This document shows positions 35,256 through 45,338 of a stretch of DNA of 64,000 bases, piece by piece. The notes below the pieces were generated by a model, which ran no database searches, was not told the origin of the DNA, and worked only from the letters and a program-made list of their open reading frames with translations. This DNA comes from Jatrophihabitans endophyticus. GTDB lineage: Bacteria; Actinomycetota; Actinomycetes; Mycobacteriales; Jatrophihabitantaceae. Made by a program: the position numbers and the translations under genes. The number at the start of each line of letters is the position of its first letter. Within the stretch, counting starts at the first letter, position 1. The stretch spans positions 372,001 through 436,000 of the forward strand of contig NZ_FQVU01000004.1 in assembly GCF_900129455.1 (NCBI RefSeq). Reading direction: 5' to 3'.

Positions 35256-35814
35256 CGAGTTCGCGGTGCCGCCCCGGGTCGGCGAGCACGAAGACGGCGG
35301 CCGAGCGCACCGTCACCCACGGGCCCCGCGCCGGCTCGTGGCCGTCCCACCAGCCGACCGCGTGCCGGACGGCGTCGCCGTGACTCACCAGCACCGCCAC
35401 GCGGTCGCGGTAGGCGGTCACGACGGCTGCCATCCGATCGTGCACCTGCCGCGCCGACTCGCCGCCGCCGATCGCGACGTCGGGATCGGTCCAGTCGACG
35501 CCCTCGGTGGCGGCGGCCGCGGCGTCGTCGGCCATGCCCTGCAAGCGGCCCAGGTGCTGCTCGCGCAGCCGCCGGTCCAGCACGACCGGCCGCCCCGCGG
35601 CCAGGATCGCGGCCGTCTGCCGGGTGCGCAGCAGGTCGCTGCTGACGAACACGTCGACCCGTCTGCCCGCCGCCTGCAGATCGGCGGTGATCGCCGCGCC
35701 CGCCGCCGCCACCTGCCGCCGGCCGCGTGCGGTGAGCGGCGGGTGCGACAGTTGACCCTGCGTGCGCCGCTGGACGTTCCAGGTGGACTGACCGTGGCGC
35801 ACCAGGTAGATCAC
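35227..35814 (-). CDS. Histidine phosphatase, probable alpha-ribazole phosphatase
   Basis: 195 residues. The N-terminal catalytic motif is IYLVRHGQSTWNVQRRTQG (phospho-accepting His of the RHG box), followed by SSDLLRTRQTAAIL and, toward the C-terminus, VLVSHGDAVRHAVG with the second catalytic His. Branch-1 histidine phosphatases in cobalamin loci remove the 5' phosphate of alpha-ribazole or adenosylcobalamin phosphate. The assignment rests on the family plus position. It starts at a GTG at 35814, 38 bp from the divergent bluB-cobT start, and overlaps cobS at the 3' end. Confidence 0.85.
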   Translation of the reverse strand: MIYLVRHGQSTWNVQRRTQGQLSHPPLTARGRRQVAAAGAAITADLQAAGRRVDVFVSSDLLRTRQTAAILAAGRPVVLDRRLREQHLGRLQGMADDAAAAATEGVDWTDPDVAIGGGESARQVHDRMAAVVTAYRDRVAVLVSHGDAVRHAVGWWDGHEPARGPWVTVRSAAVFVLADPGRHRELVIAGTAPPA

Positions 35815-35852
35815 GAGACCGGAGCATGCCCTACGCAGCCGGGGAGGACGAC

Positions 35853-37544
35853 ATGACCTGGCCGCGCCCGGTGCCCACCGTCGGCGACCCGAGCTCGGCG
35901 GCCGAGCGGCGGGCCGACCCCACCGGCTGGGCCCTCGGCGCCGACGTCGTGGCCGCGCTGCACGAGGTCGTCGCCGCCCGCCGCGACGTCCGCCGCTTCC
36001 GGCCCGACGACGTCGCGCCCGAGCTGCTGGAGCAGGTGCTCGCCGCGGGCCACCGCGCGCCCTCGGTCGGACACTCGCAGCCGTGGCGCTTCGTCGTGGT
36101 GCGCGAGCAGGCCACGCGCGACCGGGCCGCGGGGCTGGCCGATCGTGAGCGGCTGCGGCAGGCCGAGGGGCTCACCCCCGACCGTCGCGCCCGGCTGCTG
36201 GACCTCCAGCTCGAGGGCATCCGCGAGGCGCCGGTCGGCGTCGTCGTCGCCTGCGACCGGCGGGCCGCGGCGGACGGCGTGCTCGGCCGCGCGACCTTCC
36301 CCGACACCGACCTGTGGAGCTGTGCCTGCGCGATCCAGAACATCTGGCTCGCCGCCCGCGCCGCGGGTCTCGGTCTCGGCTGGGTGACGCTGTTCCGTCC
36401 GATCGACCTCGCCGGGCTGCTCGGCCTGCCCGACGGCGTCGAGACGCTGGGCTGGCTGTGCCTCGGCTGGCCCGACGAGCGTCCGCCCGAACCGGGCCTG
36501 GAACGGCGCGGCTGGTCGCAGCGCGTGCCGCTGGCCGACGTGGTGCTGCACGAGCGGTGGCCGGCCGCCGGCGCGGCGCCCGAGCCGCCGCCGTCCTACC
36601 TCGCCGCGCCCGACCCGGCCGCCGTGGTCGCCGCTCGCGACACCGGCGACGACCTGCTCGCCGCCCCCGGCTCGCTCGGTGTCCTCGACGCGACGATCGA
36701 CCGCGTCGTCGCGCTGCCGGGCGCCGACCCGGTGGGCGGGACGCTCGTGCTCGCCGCCGGCGACCACCCGGTCGCCGGGCTCGGGGTCTCGGCCTACCCG
36801 GCGTCGGTGACCGCCGACGTGCTCGCCGCGACCGCGGCGGGGGAGTCCCTCGCCGCCGTCACGGCCCGCGCGGCCGGGCTGCGCCTCGTGGCCCGCCATG
36901 CCGTGCCCACCCGGCCGCAGGGCGACCTGCTGCACGCCGACGCGCTGCACCCCGACGACGTCGCCACCCTGCTCGCCGACGGCGTCGCGCTCGGCCGCGA
37001 GGCGGCGGCGCACGGGCTCGTCTGCCTGGGCGAGGTCGGCATCGGCAACACCACCGTCGCCGCCGCGCTGGCCTGCGCGCTGCTCGACCGGCCCGCGGCC
37101 GAGCTCGTCGGGCTCGGCGCCGGCGCCGACACCGCCATGGTGCGACGCAAGACCGAGGTCGTCGCCGGCGCACTCGACCGGGTCGGCACGCGCGCTGCGG
37201 ACGCCCCGGCCGCGGTGCTCGCGGCGCTGGGCGGCCCGGAGTTCGCGCTGCTCACCGGGGTCGTGCTCGGGGCGGCCGGCGCCGGCGTCCCCGTCGTGCT
37301 GGACGGTCTGGCGACCTCGGTGGCGGCGTTGCTCGCGGTCCGCACCGACGCGGGGGTCCGGTCGGCCCTCGTCGCCGGCCAGCGCAGCCGCGAACGCGGC
37401 CACGCGGCGATCCTCGTCGAGCTCGGACTCGAACCACTGCTCGACCTGCGGCTGCGCGCCGGCGAGGGCGTGGGCGCGTGCCTCGCCGCGCAGGCCCTGC
37501 GCAGCGGGCTGGCCGTCCGGCGCGCGGCGGGACGCACGCGATGA
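35853..37544 (+). CDS. bluB-cobT: Fused 5,6-dimethylbenzimidazole synthase and nicotinate-nucleotide:DMB phosphoribosyltransferase (BluB-CobT)
   Basis: 563 residues. Residues 20-225 are Blu[30 protein letters not shown] and [25 protein letters not shown], an oxygen-dependent flavin-destroying DMB synthase. Residues 235-563 are Cob[50 protein letters not shown] and [18 protein letters not shown]. CobT activates DMB as alpha-ribazole phosphate. I prefer the ATG at 35853 because GGGGAGGA precedes it at good spacing; an upstream ATG at 35826 has a poor ribosome site. The stop overlaps cobD (ATGA). The fusion couples making the lower ligand to its activation. Confidence 0.95.
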   Translation: MTWPRPVPTVGDPSSAAERRADPTGWALGADVVAALHEVVAARRDVRRFRPDDVAPELLEQVLAAGHRAPSVGHSQPWRFVVVREQATRDRAAGLADRERLRQAEGLTPDRRARLLDLQLEGIREAPVGVVVACDRRAAADGVLGRATFPDTDLWSCACAIQNIWLAARAAGLGLGWVTLFRPIDLAGLLGLPDGVETLGWLCLGWPDERPPEPGLERRGWSQRVPLADVVLHERWPAAGAAPEPPPSYLAAPDPAAVVAARDTGDDLLAAPGSLGVLDATIDRVVALPGADPVGGTLVLAAGDHPVAGLGVSAYPASVTADVLAATAAGESLAAVTARAAGLRLVARHAVPTRPQGDLLHADALHPDDVATLLADGVALGREAAAHGLVCLGEVGIGNTTVAAALACALLDRPAAELVGLGAGADTAMVRRKTEVVAGALDRVGTRAADAPAAVLAALGGPEFALLTGVVLGAAGAGVPVVLDGLATSVAALLAVRTDAGVRSALVAGQRSRERGHAAILVELGLEPLLDLRLRAGEGVGACLAAQALRSGLAVRRAAGRTR

Positions 37545-38476
37545 CCCGGTCCCCGCTGCGCCGCCGCCTCGGGCGGGCCGCCGGGCTCGCGCTCGGCGTG
37601 CTCGCCGACCGGCGCTTCGGCGACCCGCGCCGCGGCCATCCCGTCGCGGTGTTCGGCTCGCTCGCCCACCGCGCCGAGGCCCGGCTGTACGCCGACGACC
37701 GCGCGCACGGCGTGCGGTACGCGGCGGCGTGCGTGGCCGGCCCGGTGGCGCTGGGGCTGCTGGCCGAGCGCGGCCGGTGGCGGCCGCTCGCCGTCGCCGC
37801 CGCGACGTGGACGGTGCTCGGCGGCCGCTCCCTCGCCGCCGAGGCCGAGGCGGTAGGCGCGCTGCTGGCGCGCGGCGAGCTGCCGGCCGCGCGGCTGCGG
37901 CTCACGCACCTGGTGGGGCGCGACACCTCGCAGCTCGACGAGGCCGGTGTCAGCCGCGCCGTGGTCGAGTCGGTGGCCGAGAACGCCTGCGACGCCGTCG
38001 TCGCGCCGCTGCTGTGGGGCGCGGTCGTGGGGCTGCCCGGGCTCTTCGGGTACCGCGCCGCCAACACGCTGGACGCGATGGTCGGGCACCGAACGCCGCG
38101 CTACGAGCGCTTCGGCTGGGCCGCGGCCCGCTTCGACGACCTGCTCAACCTGGCCCCGGCCCGGTTGACCGCGCTGCTCGCGGGCGTCGGCGCCCCGGCC
38201 GCCGGCGGGTCGCCGGCCGCGGCCTGGCGGGCCGCGCGTCGCTGGGGGCGGGCGCACCCGAGCCCGAACGCCGGGATGAGCGAGGCCGCGTTCGCCGGCG
38301 CGCTCGGGCTGCGCCTCGGCGGGCGCAACGTCTACGGCGGGACGGTCGACGACCGCCCCGTCCTCGGCGACGGCCGCGCGCCGGGGGTCGCCGACATCGA
38401 CCGCGCGGTCGTCCTGCTGCGGGCGGTGACGACCGGGGCCGCGGCGGTCGCCGTCGTCGCGGCGGTGACGACGTGA
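37541..38476 (+). CDS. cobD: Adenosylcobinamide-phosphate synthase (CobD/CbiB)
   Basis: 311 residues, integral membrane protein. [29 protein letters not shown] is the CbiB N-terminal signature (DxxxGDPxxxxHPV), followed by [20 protein letters not shown] and [17 protein letters not shown]. It attaches the aminopropanol linker to adenosylcobyric acid. The ATG at 37541 overlaps the bluB-cobT stop, and its own stop overlaps the cobQ GTG, continuing the coupled operon. Confidence 0.95.
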   Translation: MTRSPLRRRLGRAAGLALGVLADRRFGDPRRGHPVAVFGSLAHRAEARLYADDRAHGVRYAAACVAGPVALGLLAERGRWRPLAVAAATWTVLGGRSLAAEAEAVGALLARGELPAARLRLTHLVGRDTSQLDEAGVSRAVVESVAENACDAVVAPLLWGAVVGLPGLFGYRAANTLDAMVGHRTPRYERFGWAAARFDDLLNLAPARLTALLAGVGAPAAGGSPAAAWRAARRWGRAHPSPNAGMSEAAFAGALGLRLGGRNVYGGTVDDRPVLGDGRAPGVADIDRAVVLLRAVTTGAAAVAVVAAVTT

Positions 38477-39996
38477 CCGGCAATGCCCCGACCGGCGGTG
38501 CTCCGACCGGCGGTGCCCTGCTCGTCGCCGGGACGACCTCGGACGCCGGCAAGAGCGTCGTCACGGCGGGGCTGTGCCGCTGGCTGGCCCGCGAGGGCGT
38601 GGCGGTCGCGCCGTTCAAGGCTCAGAACATGGCGCTGAACTCGGCGGTCACCCGCGACGGCGCCGAGATCGGCCGCGCGCAGGCGATGCAGGCGGCGGCG
38701 TGCGGCATCGAGCCCGAGGCCGCGATGAACCCCGTCCTGCTCAAGCCCGGCAGCGACACCCGCTCGCAGGTGGTGCTGCTCGGCCGGCCGATCGGCGAGG
38801 TCGGCGCGCTCGACTACCACGAGTTCAAGACCCAGCTCGAGGACGCCGTGCAGGCCGCGCTCGCCGACCTGCGCTCGCGCTTCGACGCGGTGATCTGCGA
38901 GGGCGCCGGCAGCCCGGCCGAGATCAACCTGCGCGATCGCGACATCACCAACATGGGGCTCGCCCGCCGGGCGGGGCTGCCGGTCGTGGTCGTCGGCGAC
39001 ATCGACCGCGGCGGGCTGTTCGCGGCACTGTTCGGGACGCTCGCCGTGCTCTCGCCCGACGACCAGCGACACGTCGCCGGCTTCGTCGTCAACAAGTTCC
39101 GCGGCGATCAGCGGCTGCTCCAGCCCGGCGTCGACATGCTCGACCGCCTGACCGGCCGTCCCACGCTCGGCGTGCTGCCGTGGCAGCGCGACCTGTGGCT
39201 CGACGCCGAGGACTCGCTCGACCTCGACTCCCGGCCGCGCACCGTCCTGCCACCGCTCGGCGCGCAGACGCTGCGGATCGCGGTTGTCCGGCTGCCGCGG
39301 CTGTCGAACGTCACCGACCTCGATCCGCTCGCCGCCGAGCCGGGCGTCGCGGTCACGCTCGCCACCGAGCCCGAGCAGCTCGCCGACGCCGATCTGGTGA
39401 TCCTGCCCGGCACCCGCGCCACGGTCAGCGACCTGGCGTGGCTGCGCACGACCGGGCTCGCCGACGCGATCGTCGCGCGCGCGGCGGCCGGGCGTCCGGT
39501 GCTCGGCGTCTGCGGCGGCTACCAGATGCTCGCCGGCACGATCACCGACGACGTCGAGAGCCGGCGCGGGACGGTCGACGGCCTGGGGCTGCTGCCCTGC
39601 GACGTCCGCTTCGCGCGGGAGAAGACGCTGCGACGACCGAGCGGCACCGCTCTCGGCGAACCCGTCGACGGCTACGAGATCCACCACGGGGTCGTCACGG
39701 TCACCGGCGGCGAGCCCTTCCTTGACGGCTGCGAGCGCGGAACCGTACGCGGCACGACCTGGCACGGCATCTTCGACAACGACGCGTTCCGCCGCGCCTA
39801 TGTGCGCGACCTTGCGCACATGACGGGTCGGGCGTTCGTGGGCGCCGACGACGTCGTCTTCGCCGAGGTGCGACGGCGCCGCTTCGACGTCCTCGCCGAC
39901 CTCGTCGCGGACCATCTCGACACCGCGGCGATCCGCCGGCTGCTCGACGCCGGCGTGCCGCCCGGGTTGCCGACTCTGAGCACCCAGTTGTCCTGA
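38473..39996 (+). CDS. cobQ: Cobyric acid synthase (CobQ)
   Basis: 507 residues. The N-terminal ATPase-like domain has [21 protein letters not shown] and [14 protein letters not shown]; the C-terminal glutamine amidotransferase part has its Cys in [14 protein letters not shown] and the His in GYEIHHG. It amidates the b, d, e and g side chains of adenosylcobyrinate a,c-diamide. The GTG at 38473 is followed by a short repeated TGGAPTGGA leader before the core. Its TGA (39994-39996) is the first part of the third long hairpin. Confidence 0.96.
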   Translation: MTGNAPTGGAPTGGALLVAGTTSDAGKSVVTAGLCRWLAREGVAVAPFKAQNMALNSAVTRDGAEIGRAQAMQAAACGIEPEAAMNPVLLKPGSDTRSQVVLLGRPIGEVGALDYHEFKTQLEDAVQAALADLRSRFDAVICEGAGSPAEINLRDRDITNMGLARRAGLPVVVVGDIDRGGLFAALFGTLAVLSPDDQRHVAGFVVNKFRGDQRLLQPGVDMLDRLTGRPTLGVLPWQRDLWLDAEDSLDLDSRPRTVLPPLGAQTLRIAVVRLPRLSNVTDLDPLAAEPGVAVTLATEPEQLADADLVILPGTRATVSDLAWLRTTGLADAIVARAAAGRPVLGVCGGYQMLAGTITDDVESRRGTVDGLGLLPCDVRFAREKTLRRPSGTALGEPVDGYEIHHGVVTVTGGEPFLDGCERGTVRGTTWHGIFDNDAFRRAYVRDLAHMTGRAFVGADDVVFAEVRRRRFDVLADLVADHLDTAAIRRLLDAGVPPGLPTLSTQLS

Positions 39997-40041
39997 TCGT
40001 GGACCCAGCTGCTCGGAATCCGAGCAGCTGGGTCCACGATC
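39995..40041. terminator. Long hairpin, family copy 3, at the end of the cobalamin locus
   Basis: Perfect 21-bp stem (39995-40015 with 40021-40041) and GAATC loop. Outer bases are again GATCGTGGACC/GGTCCACGATC, but inner stem positions differ from copy 1 in both arms, keeping the pairing. It overlaps the cobQ stop codon and lies before the convergent MOSC gene. Confidence 0.85.
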
Positions 40042-40048
40042 GGTGGGG

Positions 40049-40894
40049 TCAGCGGGGCGGGCCGTCCGGAGCCGGCTCGGCGGCCAGGATCTCGACATCG
40101 TCGCCCACCGCGATCTGCGCGCCGGGGGTGTCGGGGACGAGGTTCATGGCGAACCAGGTGGCGCCGTCCCAGCGTCGGTACCGCGCGAGCGTCGCGATCG
40201 GCTCCTTCCCGCGGGCGGCCGTCCACGGGTCGGTGGTGGTCATGACGCAGCGGTCGCAGCCCTTGACGGCGCGGAACACGGCCTCGCCGATCCGCACCGA
40301 CCGCCAGCCGTCCTCGGCCCACGGTTCGGCACCCTCGACCACGAGGTTGGGCCGGAAGCGGGTCATCGGCAGTGGCCCCTCGTCGGCGCGTCGACCCTCG
40401 GCGATCCAGCCGTTGAGCGCCGCCAGCGAGGAGGTGCTGGCGAGCAGCAGCGGGTAGCCGTCGGCGAAGGTCACCCGGTCGTCGGGGCGGGTGAACCGGG
40501 GATTGGTCGAGCGGCGGGTCGGGTCGTCGAGGTGGACGAGCCGCGCCGAGCGGCCGAGCAGCGTCGTGAGCCAGGCGTGCGCGGCCGGGTCGGCGGGCGT
40601 CGCGGCCACCGGTGTGCGGAACACGCTGACCTCGACGAGCTCCGGCCCGCGCGGCACGGCGACCGCGAGGTCGGGCAGGTCGGGATGCGTCAGCGTCAGC
40701 GCGCCGTCGGCGGCGAGCCGGGGGACGGCGAGCAGCAACCCCGGCAGCTCGCGCGCGGTGAGCTGCGCGCCGTCGTCGTCGACGACCATCCACCGGCGGT
40801 CGCCGGCCAATCCCCACGGCTCGACGACGGCCGAGTCGAGGTCCTCGCCGCGGCAGGACTTCACCGGGTACCGATGGAGGGACGCGAGCCGCAC
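40049..40894 (-). CDS. MOSC domain protein (YcbX/mARC-like)
   Basis: 281 residues. The N-terminal beta-barrel domain starts RLASLHRYPVKSCRGEDLDSA and has GLAGDRRWMVVD. The MOSC domain contains PNLVVEGAEPWAEDGWRSVRIG and the conserved Cys in VKGCDRCVMTTTDPWT, which in mARC/YcbX proteins coordinates molybdenum. Members reduce N-hydroxylated compounds with electrons from a partner. No molybdenum cofactor genes are visible here. The start is assigned at 40894 (ATG on the minus strand, 5' of GACGCGAGCC). Confidence 0.88.
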   Translation of the reverse strand: MRLASLHRYPVKSCRGEDLDSAVVEPWGLAGDRRWMVVDDDGAQLTARELPGLLLAVPRLAADGALTLTHPDLPDLAVAVPRGPELVEVSVFRTPVAATPADPAAHAWLTTLLGRSARLVHLDDPTRRSTNPRFTRPDDRVTFADGYPLLLASTSSLAALNGWIAEGRRADEGPLPMTRFRPNLVVEGAEPWAEDGWRSVRIGEAVFRAVKGCDRCVMTTTDPWTAARGKEPIATLARYRRWDGATWFAMNLVPDTPGAQIAVGDDVEILAAEPAPDGPPR

Positions 40895-40907
40895 CCGACG
40901 AGCCTAG

Positions 40908-41528
40908 CTACGAGCTCGGCGGGTACTTCGCGTCGCGCAGCAGCCGCGCCAGATGGGCCGCATTGGCCGCGGCCACCTTCGTCGTGCTCGCGGTGCCCTC
41001 CGGCGTCTCGTCCAGGTCCTTGAAGTCGGTGGGATGCATGGCCTCGCCGTTCCAGTACGTGACGCCCTGGGCCGGGACGGTGAAGCCGGTGTCGCCCAGC
41101 ACCTGCGCGGCGATGCCGCTGATGTGGTGCGCACCGTCCTCGTTGCCGACGACGGCGATGACCGCCACCTTGCCGAAGGTGTGCGGGTTGCCGTCCTCGC
41201 CCGTCTCCGAGATCTCGGCGTCGAGCCGCTCGAACACGCGCTGGGCGACGCTGCTGTGCTGCCCGACCCAGGTCGGGGTCGCCAGGACGAGGATGTCGGC
41301 GTCGAGCAGCTGCGCGCGGATCGCCGGCCACTGGTCGCCGTCGCCCATGTCGACCTCGACCCCCGGCTTCACGTCGTGGTCGACCACGCGGACCACCGAG
41401 CCGACCACACCGTGCCCGTCCAGCTCGGCGAGCACCTGGTGGGCGATGAGGTCGGTGCTGGAGTCGGCCGACCCCGGCTTGAGCGTGCAGACGAGGGCCA
41501 GGGCGCGCAGGGGGGTGGTCGCGGTCAT
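40908..41528 (-). CDS. Flavodoxin-like / NADPH-dependent FMN reductase family protein
   Basis: 206 residues from the ATG at 41528. A flavodoxin-type fold is indicated by LRALALVCTLKPGSADSSTDLIA (phosphate-binding loop), DADILVLATPTWVGQHSSVAQRVFERLD and VAVIAVVGNEDGAHHISG. Such proteins bind FMN and act as NAD(P)H quinone or azo reductases or as electron carriers. It reads away from the divergent Rieske gene 63 bp to its right, and ends 13 bp from the MOSC gene start, so the two minus-strand genes may be cotranscribed. Confidence 0.85.
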   Translation of the reverse strand: MTATTPLRALALVCTLKPGSADSSTDLIAHQVLAELDGHGVVGSVVRVVDHDVKPGVEVDMGDGDQWPAIRAQLLDADILVLATPTWVGQHSSVAQRVFERLDAEISETGEDGNPHTFGKVAVIAVVGNEDGAHHISGIAAQVLGDTGFTVPAQGVTYWNGEAMHPTDFKDLDETPEGTASTTKVAAANAAHLARLLRDAKYPPSS

Positions 41529-41591
41529 CGGGACTCCGTTCGGTCGGCGCGGCCGTGGTGCCGCATCCGCCAACGCGGGTACCCCGGCTGC

Positions 41592-42479
41592 ATGAGGACG
41601 TCGACGCTGCTCGAACGACTGGTCACGCGGATCGAACACGCCACCGTGCTCGACGCTCCGGCCGAGGCCTACGCGTCGGTGCTGCGCACCGTGGTGCGGC
41701 CCGGCCCGGTCGAGGACACGCTGAGCGGGGTGCCGGTCGGCCACCCCGTCCATCCGGCGCTCGTCGCCGTCCCGATCGGCGCCTGGGTCTCGGCCGGCGT
41801 CCTCGACGCGCAGGGCGAGCGGGGCGCCGCACGTCGGCTCGTCGGGCTCGGCGTGCTGGCCGCGCTCCCGACCGCGGCCACCGGGGGCAGCGACTACCTG
41901 ACGACCGCCGGCGCGGAGCGGCGCGTGGGGTTCGTGCACGCCGCGACGAACCTCGCCGCGATCGCCTCGTACGGGGTCAGCTGGCTGCTGCGTCGCCGGG
42001 GCAACGATCGCGCCGGCGTGGTGGCATCGCTCGTCGGCGCCACGGCGCTCGGGGCGGGCGGCTGGCTCGGTGGGCACCTGGCGTACGCGCAGGGCGTCGG
42101 TGTCGACACCACCGCCTTCCAGAAGCTGCCGACGGAGTGGACCGAGGCCGCCCAGGTCGCCGACCTGCCGACGGACGGCTCGCCGAGCGAGGTCGAGGTC
42201 GACGGCGTCCCGCTGCTCGTGGCCGCCCTGGACGGCGCGTGGGTGGCGATGGCCGACCGCTGCACGCACCGCGGCGCGCCGTTGCACGAGGGCACGGTCG
42301 AGGACGGCTGCATCGTCTGCCCCTGGCACGACAGCGCGTTCGCCCTGGCCGACGGCAGCGTGCGGTCGGGCCCGGCCACGCGCCCGCAGCCCTCGCTCGA
42401 GACCCGGCAGGACGGCGGCCGGCTGCTGGTGCGCCGCAGCGAGGAGCGCACGCTGCGCACCAACCCGACCGGTCGGTGA
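41592..42479 (+). CDS. DUF2231 membrane / Rieske [2Fe-2S] fusion protein
   Basis: 295 residues. Residues 45-165 form a DUF2231-type membrane domain (GVPVGHPVHPALVAVPIGAWVSAGVLD and further helices). Residues 190-285 are a Rieske domain: CTHRGAPLHEG (C-x-H) and CIVCPWHDSAF (C-x2-H), holding a [2Fe-2S] cluster. It is a membrane-anchored electron-transfer protein, but no oxidase partner is adjacent; the divergent flavodoxin-like protein could be one. The ATG at 41592 gives this domain order; the frame stays open upstream. Confidence 0.87.
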   Translation: MRTSTLLERLVTRIEHATVLDAPAEAYASVLRTVVRPGPVEDTLSGVPVGHPVHPALVAVPIGAWVSAGVLDAQGERGAARRLVGLGVLAALPTAATGGSDYLTTAGAERRVGFVHAATNLAAIASYGVSWLLRRRGNDRAGVVASLVGATALGAGGWLGGHLAYAQGVGVDTTAFQKLPTEWTEAAQVADLPTDGSPSEVEVDGVPLLVAALDGAWVAMADRCTHRGAPLHEGTVEDGCIVCPWHDSAFALADGSVRSGPATRPQPSLETRQDGGRLLVRRSEERTLRTNPTGR

Positions 42480-42537
42480 CCGCAGGTCGCGCGGTCGGGG
42501 TAGGCGACTGGCGACGGCCCGCGACGAAAGGCACATC

Positions 42538-43512
42538 GTGAAGATCGGTTACTTCCTGTCCTGCGAGGAGTACGGCCCGGATTCCCTGCTGCAGCAGGCC
42601 CGGCTCGCCGAGGAGGCGGGCTTCGAGTCCCTCTGGATCTCCGACCACTTCCACCCGTGGACCGAGGAGCAGGGCAACAGCCCCTTCGTGTGGTCGATGA
42701 TCGGCGCGATCAGTCAGGTGACGTCGCTGCCGATCACCACCGCCGTAACCTGCCCGACCATCCGCACCCACCCCGCGGTCGTCGCGCAGGCCGCCGCCAC
42801 CAGCGCCGTCCTGACGAAGGGCAACTTCGTGCTCGGCCTCGGGTCGGGCGAGGCGCTCAACGAGCACGTCACGGGCGCCCGCTGGCCGTCCGCGCCGGTA
42901 CGGCTGGAGATGCTCGAGGAGTCGATCGAGGTCATGCGCGAGCTCTGGAGCGGCTCCGCGGTGGAGCACCACGGCACGCACTACACCGTCGAGGACGCGC
43001 GTCTCTACACGCTGTCCGACACCCCGCCGCCGGTCTACGTCAGCGGCTTCGGGCCCCGCGCGACCGAGTTGGCCGGCCGGGTCGCCGACGGCTTCATCAC
43101 GCTCGAGCCCGGCCTCGACCTGATCGCGAAGTTCCGGGACGCCGGCGGCGCGGGCAAGCCCGTCCACGCCGGCTACAAGGTGTGCTGGGGGCGTGACGAG
43201 CAGACCGCGATCGACACCGCGCACTCGATGTGGCCCAACGAGGGCATGCCGGGCGAGATCGTCCAGACGCTCTACAGCCCGAAGCAGTTCGAGCAGGCGG
43301 CCGCGCTCGTGACGAAGGACGCGATCGCCTCCGGCATGCCCTGCGGGCCCGATCTCGACAAGCATGTGGACGCGTTCAAGCCGTTCGCCGAGGCCGACGT
43401 CGACGTCGTCCACATCGCCCAGATCGGCGCTGCTCGCGACGCCACCTCGGCCGAGGGGTTCTTCGAGTTCTACCGTGACCAGGTGCTGCCCCGGCTGCGA
43501 GAACTCGCCTGA
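42538..43512 (+). CDS. LLM-class F420-dependent oxidoreductase
   Basis: 324 residues, luciferase-like TIM barrel: VKIGYFLSCEEYGPDSLLQQARLAEEAGFESLWISDHFHPW at the N-terminus (first residues 1-41), GLGSGEALNEHVTG and YVSGFGPRATELAGRVADGF. The SDHFHPW and GSGEALNEH segments resemble the F420-dependent glucose-6-phosphate dehydrogenase-related subfamily. These enzymes pass hydride to or from cofactor F420; the substrate is unknown. The GTG at 42538 is preceded by GAAAGG. The GH15 gene begins 14 bp downstream and may share the transcript, which would suit a sugar-related substrate. Confidence 0.88.
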   Translation: MKIGYFLSCEEYGPDSLLQQARLAEEAGFESLWISDHFHPWTEEQGNSPFVWSMIGAISQVTSLPITTAVTCPTIRTHPAVVAQAAATSAVLTKGNFVLGLGSGEALNEHVTGARWPSAPVRLEMLEESIEVMRELWSGSAVEHHGTHYTVEDARLYTLSDTPPPVYVSGFGPRATELAGRVADGFITLEPGLDLIAKFRDAGGAGKPVHAGYKVCWGRDEQTAIDTAHSMWPNEGMPGEIVQTLYSPKQFEQAAALVTKDAIASGMPCGPDLDKHVDAFKPFAEADVDVVHIAQIGAARDATSAEGFFEFYRDQVLPRLRELA

Positions 43513-43526
43513 GCGATACTGCCGCC

Positions 43527-45338
43527 GTGACGCCCCGGAACCGCCGTGACGCCGACGGGTACGCCGACCTGCGGTCCTACGCGGCGATCGGCGACGGTCG
43601 CACCGTCGCGCTCGTCGCGACCGACGGCCGCGTCGACTGGCTGCCGCTGCCGCAGGTCGACTCGCCGCCGCCGTTCGCCGCCCTGCTCGACGCGGAGCAC
43701 GGGGGCTGGTTCGCCCTGCGTCCGGTCGAGGACTTCACCGTCGAGCGCCGGTACGTCGACGGCACCAACGTGCTCACCACCACCTTCCGCACGGCGACGG
43801 GCTCGGTACGCGTCACCGACTCGCTCAACACCGGCGTGGCCGGCCGACTGCCGTGGGCGGAGCTCGCGCGTCGCGTCGTCGGCGTCGAGGGCGAGGTGGA
43901 GCTGACCGGCGAGCTGCGACCGGGTACCTGCCTCAACACCGCGGCGCCGTGGATCGCCGACTCGGCGGCCGGTCCGGTCGTGCGCGTCGACCGGTTGACG
44001 ATGGCGCTGCGCACGTCGGCGGTCGAGGTGAGGACCGGCGAGCGGGCGGCGACGTTCACGCTGCGGACGGCGCCCGAGAGCCGGCACCTGGTCGCGCTCG
44101 TGGCCACCGAGGCCGAGCCGCTGTTCCTGCCCGAGCCGGACGACATCGACGCCGGCATCGACCGCACCGCGCAGAACTGGTCGATCTGGTTGCGGACCTT
44201 CGGGTGGGACGGCCCGTGGCAGGAGGAGGTGAGCCGCAGCGCGCTGGCGTTGAAGCTGCTGATCCAGGCCTCGACGGGCGCGGTGATGGCGGCGGCCACG
44301 ACCTCGCTGCCCGAGAGCCCCGCCGGTGGCAAGAACTGGGACTACCGCTACGCGTGGGTGCGCGACATGGCGTACTCGCTCACCGCACTGTTCCGCTTCG
44401 GATTGCGCGAGGAGGTGCAGGCGGCGATCAGCTGGCTGCTCGCGACGATCCGCGAGCACGGCCCGGACCCGCGCGTCTTCTACGCATCGGACGGGTCGGT
44501 GCCCACCGCCGACGTCGTCGAGCGTGACGTGCCCGGCTGGCGCGGCATCGGCCCCGTGCTGACCGGCAACCGCGCCGGCGGGCAGCTGCAGCTCGGCGTG
44601 TTCGGCGACCTGTTCAGCATCGTCCGGCTCTACGTCGACAACGGCAACGTGCTCGACGAGGCGACCGGACGGCTGCTCGCCGGCGTCGCCGACACCGCCT
44701 GCGACGCCTGGCGCAGCAAGGACTCCGGGATGTGGGAGCTGCCCGAGGAGCGGCACTACACGACCTCGAAGCTGGGGTGCTGGCAGGCGTTGACCAGCGC
44801 CGTCCACCTCGCCGAGCAGGGCGAGATCGCCGGCGACCCCGGGCGGTGGCGCACCGAGGCCGAGCTGATCCGGCGGTGGGTCGACGAGCACTGCTGGTCG
44901 GCCGAGCGCAACGCCTACGTCTGGTACCCCGGCAGCGAGCAGCTGGACGCGTCGATCCTGCTGCACGCGATCAGCGGATTCGACCGCGGCGAGCGGATGA
45001 GCGCGACCCTCGACGCGCTGCGCGCCGAGCTGGGTGCCGGGCCACACCTGTACCGCTTCTCCGGCGCGCAGCGCGAGGAGGGCGCGTTTGTCGCGTGCTC
45101 GTTCTGGCTGGCCTCGGCGCTGCACCTGTGCGGCCGACGCGACGAGGCGCGGACGCTGCTGGACGAGCTGCTCGCGACCACGCCGAACGACGTCGGGCTG
45201 CTCGCCGAGATGATCGACCCGGGGACCGGCGACTGGCTGGGCAACCTGCCGCAGGCGCTCAGCCATCTCGCGCTGATCCACGCCGCGATCACGCTGGCCG
45301 ACGAGCCGTCCGTCGCCGACGCCGGCGGTGGCACGTGA
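43527..45338 (+). CDS. Glycoside hydrolase family 15 protein (glucoamylase/trehalase-like)
   Basis: 603 residues. The N-terminal beta domain (about 1-220) carries SYAAIGDGRTVALVATDGRVDWLPLP, and the (alpha/alpha)6 barrel has GGKNWDYRYAWVRDMAYSLTALFRFG and the catalytic acid region GMWELPEERHYTTSKLGCW. These are hallmarks of actinobacterial GH15 enzymes, several of which are trehalases and others glucoamylases. There is no signal peptide, so it acts in the cytoplasm. The start is a GTG at 43527. Its stop overlaps the next GTG by four bases. Confidence 0.93.
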   Translation: MTPRNRRDADGYADLRSYAAIGDGRTVALVATDGRVDWLPLPQVDSPPPFAALLDAEHGGWFALRPVEDFTVERRYVDGTNVLTTTFRTATGSVRVTDSLNTGVAGRLPWAELARRVVGVEGEVELTGELRPGTCLNTAAPWIADSAAGPVVRVDRLTMALRTSAVEVRTGERAATFTLRTAPESRHLVALVATEAEPLFLPEPDDIDAGIDRTAQNWSIWLRTFGWDGPWQEEVSRSALALKLLIQASTGAVMAAATTSLPESPAGGKNWDYRYAWVRDMAYSLTALFRFGLREEVQAAISWLLATIREHGPDPRVFYASDGSVPTADVVERDVPGWRGIGPVLTGNRAGGQLQLGVFGDLFSIVRLYVDNGNVLDEATGRLLAGVADTACDAWRSKDSGMWELPEERHYTTSKLGCWQALTSAVHLAEQGEIAGDPGRWRTEAELIRRWVDEHCWSAERNAYVWYPGSEQLDASILLHAISGFDRGERMSATLDALRAELGAGPHLYRFSGAQREEGAFVACSFWLASALHLCGRRDEARTLLDELLATTPNDVGLLAEMIDPGTGDWLGNLPQALSHLALIHAAITLADEPSVADAGGGT

